Made by a program: the position numbers and the translations under genes. A stretch of DNA of 7,298 bases from CAZSGN01 sp964606415 (GTDB lineage Bacteria > Bacteroidota > Bacteroidia > Bacteroidales > JBBRXJ01): assembly GCA_964606415.1 (NCBI GenBank), contig CAZSGN010000140.1, forward strand, positions 1 through 7,298, read 5' to 3'. Of the stretch, positions 4,988 to 7,298 are shown piece by piece. The notes under the pieces are model-generated. The model was not told the DNA's origin. It made no database searches and worked only from the letters and a program-made list of their open reading frames with translations. The number at the start of each line of letters is the position of its first letter. The first letter of the stretch is position 1.

Positions 4988-6655
4988 ATGGAAAAGATAA
5001 CAACAAAGAACATCAAACAAATACATGAGGAAACAGCTCACCTGGTTTCTACAAGGAGTCCGGAAGCAAAAAGTGAAGCGGACCGGTTTGATATCATGAT
5101 CTGCCGTTCAACAGGCTGTGAATCAAATAAAGCCAAAGCGATTCTTGAACAATTTGAATCAGAAATAAAAAAACATAAACTGGATAAAAAAGTCTGTGCC
5201 TGTCAAACCGGCTGTTTTGGTATTTGCGAAAATGGTCCTATTGTAAAGATTATGCCAGGCCAGATCTATTATATAAACGTGTCCCCTGATGATGTACCAG
5301 AACTCGTTGAACAGCACCTGGTTAATAGAAAGCCGGTAGACCGGCTTATGCTTCCCGAGCAAAAAGGAAAATTTATTGCTGAAAAAGACATCAGTGTTTT
5401 TGACAAACAAAAAAGAATTGTACTCCGGAACAATGGGCTCATTGATCCGGAAAAAATAAAAGAATATATTGCAGCAGGTGGCTACACAGCACTGGGTAAA
5501 GTCCTGGATAGTATGAGTCCGGATGATGTCATTGAGGAATTAAAAGTATCTGAAATAAGGGGCCGTGGCGGTGCAGGTTTTCCTACATGGCTAAAATGGT
5601 TGAACACCAAAAAAGAAAAAGCAGATAAAAAATATATTATATGCAATGGCGACGAAGGTGATCCGGGTGCTTTTATGGATCGATCCATCCTGGAAGGAGA
5701 CCCACATGCCATTATCGAAGCAATGACAATAGCCGCCTACACGGCGGGGGCATCCAAAGGATATTTCTATATCCGTGCAGAATACGTACTGGCTATCAAG
5801 CGTGTTAAGCACGCTATCAAACAAGCGTATAAGCACGGGGTTATTGGGGAAAAAGTGATGGGCTCCGACTTTTCTTTTGACCTTGACATCCGCCTTGGAG
5901 CAGGAGCTTTTGTTTGTGGTGAAGAAACAGCGCTTATTGCATCAGTCGAAGGAAAACGGGGAACGCCCAGCCCAAGGCCTCCTTATCCTTCACAAAAAGG
6001 GCTATTTGAAAAACCAACTCTGATAAACAATGTCGAAACACTTGCCAATATACCTGAGATCATTAATAAAGGAGGAAAATGGTTTGCTACAATTGGCACT
6101 AAAGATTCCAAAGGAACAAAAGTTTTTGCTTTAACAGGTAAAATCAACATTTCCGGTTTAATCGAAGTCCCGATGGGTACAACTATTAAGGATATTATTT
6201 ATGAGATGGGCGGAGGAATAGCCAATGGCAAAAAAGTCAAAGCTGTACAAACCGGCGGGCCATCGGGAGGTATTATTCCCGAACAATATTTTGATACCCC
6301 TATTGACTATAAAAATCTACAAAAGCTGGGATCTATGATGGGTTCAGGCGGGATGATCGTCATGGACGAAGATGACAGCATGGTTGATATAGCTAAATTT
6401 TATATTGGATTCAGTGTTGATGAATCTTGCGGAAAATGTGCGCCTTGCCGGATCGGCAACTACCAGATGTTTAAAATTCTTGAACGTTTCACTAAAAAAA
6501 GAGGGAAAGAGGAAGATATTGAAAAACTTAAAAAGATTGCCCTTGCCATGCAAAAAGGCTCGTTATGTGGCTTGGGTCAGACCTCCCCTAACCCGGTTGT
6601 TTCAACCCTGCGTTTTTTCGAAGAAGAATACCTTTCGAACACCAGGAAAAAATAA
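4988..6655 (+). CDS. hydB: NuoF-like flavin/NADH subunit of NAD-linked [FeFe]-hydrogenase (HydB), lacking the C-terminal ferredoxin domain
   Basis: A 555-aa subunit that binds NAD(H) and FMN and passes electrons to the iron-sulfur chain of the large subunit. Domains: an N-terminal thioredoxin-like [2Fe-2S] domain (about 33-112; ligands Cys39, Cys44, Cys76, Cys80, plus extra Cys70 and Cys72); the FMN/NADH domain with GRGGAGFPTWLKW (192-204), NGDEGDPG (220-227) and GAGAFVCGEE (304-313); an SLBB domain (about 376-425); and the N3 [4Fe-4S] site (Cys481, Cys484, Cys487, Cys527). The protein stops 28 residues after Cys527. Thermotoga-type HydB continues with two more [4Fe-4S] clusters in a ferredoxin domain, absent here, and only 25 bases separate the stop from the next gene, so it was not lost by a simple frameshift. 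The loop carries Trp201 where Gly is usual. The start two bases after hydC suggests translational coupling. Confidence 0.92.
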   Translation: MEKITTKNIKQIHEETAHLVSTRSPEAKSEADRFDIMICRSTGCESNKAKAILEQFESEIKKHKLDKKVCACQTGCFGICENGPIVKIMPGQIYYINVSPDDVPELVEQHLVNRKPVDRLMLPEQKGKFIAEKDISVFDKQKRIVLRNNGLIDPEKIKEYIAAGGYTALGKVLDSMSPDDVIEELKVSEIRGRGGAGFPTWLKWLNTKKEKADKKYIICNGDEGDPGAFMDRSILEGDPHAIIEAMTIAAYTAGASKGYFYIRAEYVLAIKRVKHAIKQAYKHGVIGEKVMGSDFSFDLDIRLGAGAFVCGEETALIASVEGKRGTPSPRPPYPSQKGLFEKPTLINNVETLANIPEIINKGGKWFATIGTKDSKGTKVFALTGKINISGLIEVPMGTTIKDIIYEMGGGIANGKKVKAVQTGGPSGGIIPEQYFDTPIDYKNLQKLGSMMGSGGMIVMDEDDSMVDIAKFYIGFSVDESCGKCAPCRIGNYQMFKILERFTKKRGKEEDIEKLKKIALAMQKGSLCGLGQTSPNPVVSTLRFFEEEYLSNTRKK

Positions 6656-6684
6656 TGTATAAATCCAAAATTAACCAGACATGA
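6655..6684 (+). other. Nine-codon bridging mini-ORF between hydB and hydA
   Basis: An ATG overlaps the hydB stop (TAATG, 6653-6657) and its nine-codon frame ends in a TGA that overlaps the start of the next gene (ATGA, 6681-6684). Such an arrangement could hand ribosomes from hydB to hydA by termination-reinitiation. It may equally be chance, and no Shine-Dalgarno is seen for either start. Confidence 0.25.
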
Positions 6685-7298
6685 TACAAGCAAAAATAAA
6701 TAATATAAATATTGAAGTACCAGAAGGAACCACCATCCTGGAAGCAGCCAAGCAGTCCCAGGTGAACATCCCTTCACTATGTCATCACCCGGACATTAAA
6801 CCAACAGGCGCTTGTGGTATTTGCGTCATCAAAATCGCCAACCGCAATAATAAATTCCTCCGGGCCTGTACAACAAAGGTAGAGAAAGACATGGAGATTA
6901 TCACCCATGACCCCGAGATCATCGAGGCACGTCAACATATCCTTGAACTTATCCTGTCTTTCCACCCCAATGACTGTTTGAAATGCGGACGGAACGGTCA
7001 TTGCGAGCTACAGGATATGGCCGATGATTTTGGAATACGCGAACATCCATTTGACAATATTGTTGAACGCCGGGAGCGCGATAAATCCACAGAAGCTATC
7101 GTGATGGATCCACCAAAATGCATAAAATGTGGGCGTTGCATCGAGGTTTGCCAAAACACTCAGGATGTCTGGGCGCTAACCTTTATAGACCGCAGTCACA
7201 AAATAAAAATGCGCCCGGCAGGAGATATTGCGCTGGCAGATTCACCTTGTGTCCGATGCGGACAATGTAAAATCCACTGCCCGACCGGTGCCATCTTT
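6681..7298 (+). CDS. hydA: Iron-sulfur large subunit, probable [FeFe]-hydrogenase HydA, N-terminal part
   Basis: Open to the window end: 206 residues without a stop, clearly the N-terminus of a much larger protein. It carries the electron-relay region shared by HydA, NuoG and NAD-dependent formate dehydrogenase alpha subunits: a plant-type [2Fe-2S] domain (Cys34, Cys45, Cys48, Cys63), a His-ligated [4Fe-4S] site (His95, Cys99, Cys102, Cys108) and two ferredoxin-type [4Fe-4S] motifs (Cys147/150/153/157 and Cys190/193/196/200). The second motif runs on as CPTGAIF (200-206). The CVRCGQC wording of that motif and the hydC-hydB context favour HydA, whose H-cluster domain would follow directly. That domain is not in the window, so a molybdopterin or NuoG-type C-terminus is not excluded. 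ATG 6681 places the [2Fe-2S] domain at the N-terminus as in the family. Confidence 0.8.
   Translation, partial: MIQAKINNINIEVPEGTTILEAAKQSQVNIPSLCHHPDIKPTGACGICVIKIANRNNKFLRACTTKVEKDMEIITHDPEIIEARQHILELILSFHPNDCLKCGRNGHCELQDMADDFGIREHPFDNIVERRERDKSTEAIVMDPPKCIKCGRCIEVCQNTQDVWALTFIDRSHKIKMRPAGDIALADSPCVRCGQCKIHCPTGAIF

Noticed and set aside
6405..6662. Alternative-frame ORF over the hydB 3' end, checked as a frameshifted ferredoxin domain
   Set aside because: It lacks the eight cysteines of a two-[4Fe-4S] ferredoxin and simply shadows hydB; the absence of the domain is real in this sequence.
4506..7298. Respiratory complex I (nuoEFG) fragment
   Set aside because: NuoF-like protein carries an N-terminal [2Fe-2S] thioredoxin-like domain, unlike complex I NuoF, and no other nuo gene precedes the set; the hydrogenase-type trimer fits better.

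Overview
The window looks like a piece of a chromosome from an anaerobic, probably fermentative member of the Bacteroidota. The evidence is: AT-rich intergenic DNA; a secreted protein with two type IX secretion (Por) C-terminal-domain motifs (YPNPF and WPNPF); minus-strand genes preceded by the Bacteroidota -7 box TAnnTTTG; and mostly A-rich leaders without Shine-Dalgarno sequences. No tRNA, rRNA, CRISPR array or insertion sequence is visible.

Left part (1-1113): a secreted protein of unknown function (166-966, +). It has a signal peptide, a probable NTR/TIMP-like beta domain and a charged Lys/Glu-rich tail. It converges on the next gene across a strong perfect hairpin (1045-1083).

Middle part (1114-4304), three independent minus-strand genes: (i) a 195-aa exported protein that is essentially two tandem Por-type sorting/adhesion modules and nothing else; (ii) a 367-aa multi-pass membrane protein built by nested duplication of one helical unit into four copies; (iii) a 353-aa member of the 'uncharacterised nucleotidyltransferase' family. 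The gaps between them (255 and 182 bp) hold a hairpin terminator, a short tandem repeat and candidate -7 promoter boxes, so they do not look like one tight operon.

Right part (4305-7298): after a 201-bp divergent intergenic region with a near-perfect 21-bp palindrome comes a tight plus-strand operon. Its gene 1 is a NuoE-like [2Fe-2S] subunit (hydC), gene 2 a NuoF-like flavin/NADH subunit with an N-terminal [2Fe-2S] thioredoxin-like domain (hydB), and gene 3 the N-terminal 206 residues of an iron-sulfur-rich large subunit (probable hydA), cut by the window edge. Together these should form a soluble NAD(H)-linked [FeFe]-hydrogenase that balances reduced carriers by making or using H2. The catalytic H-cluster domain lies outside the window, so a formate dehydrogenase alpha subunit or NuoG cannot be fully excluded.

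The most interesting points are: HydB ends right after its N3-type cluster and lacks the C-terminal two-[4Fe-4S] ferredoxin domain of electron-bifurcating HydB; the CTD-only double-module protein; the fourfold-repeat membrane protein; and the palindrome in front of the hydrogenase operon.
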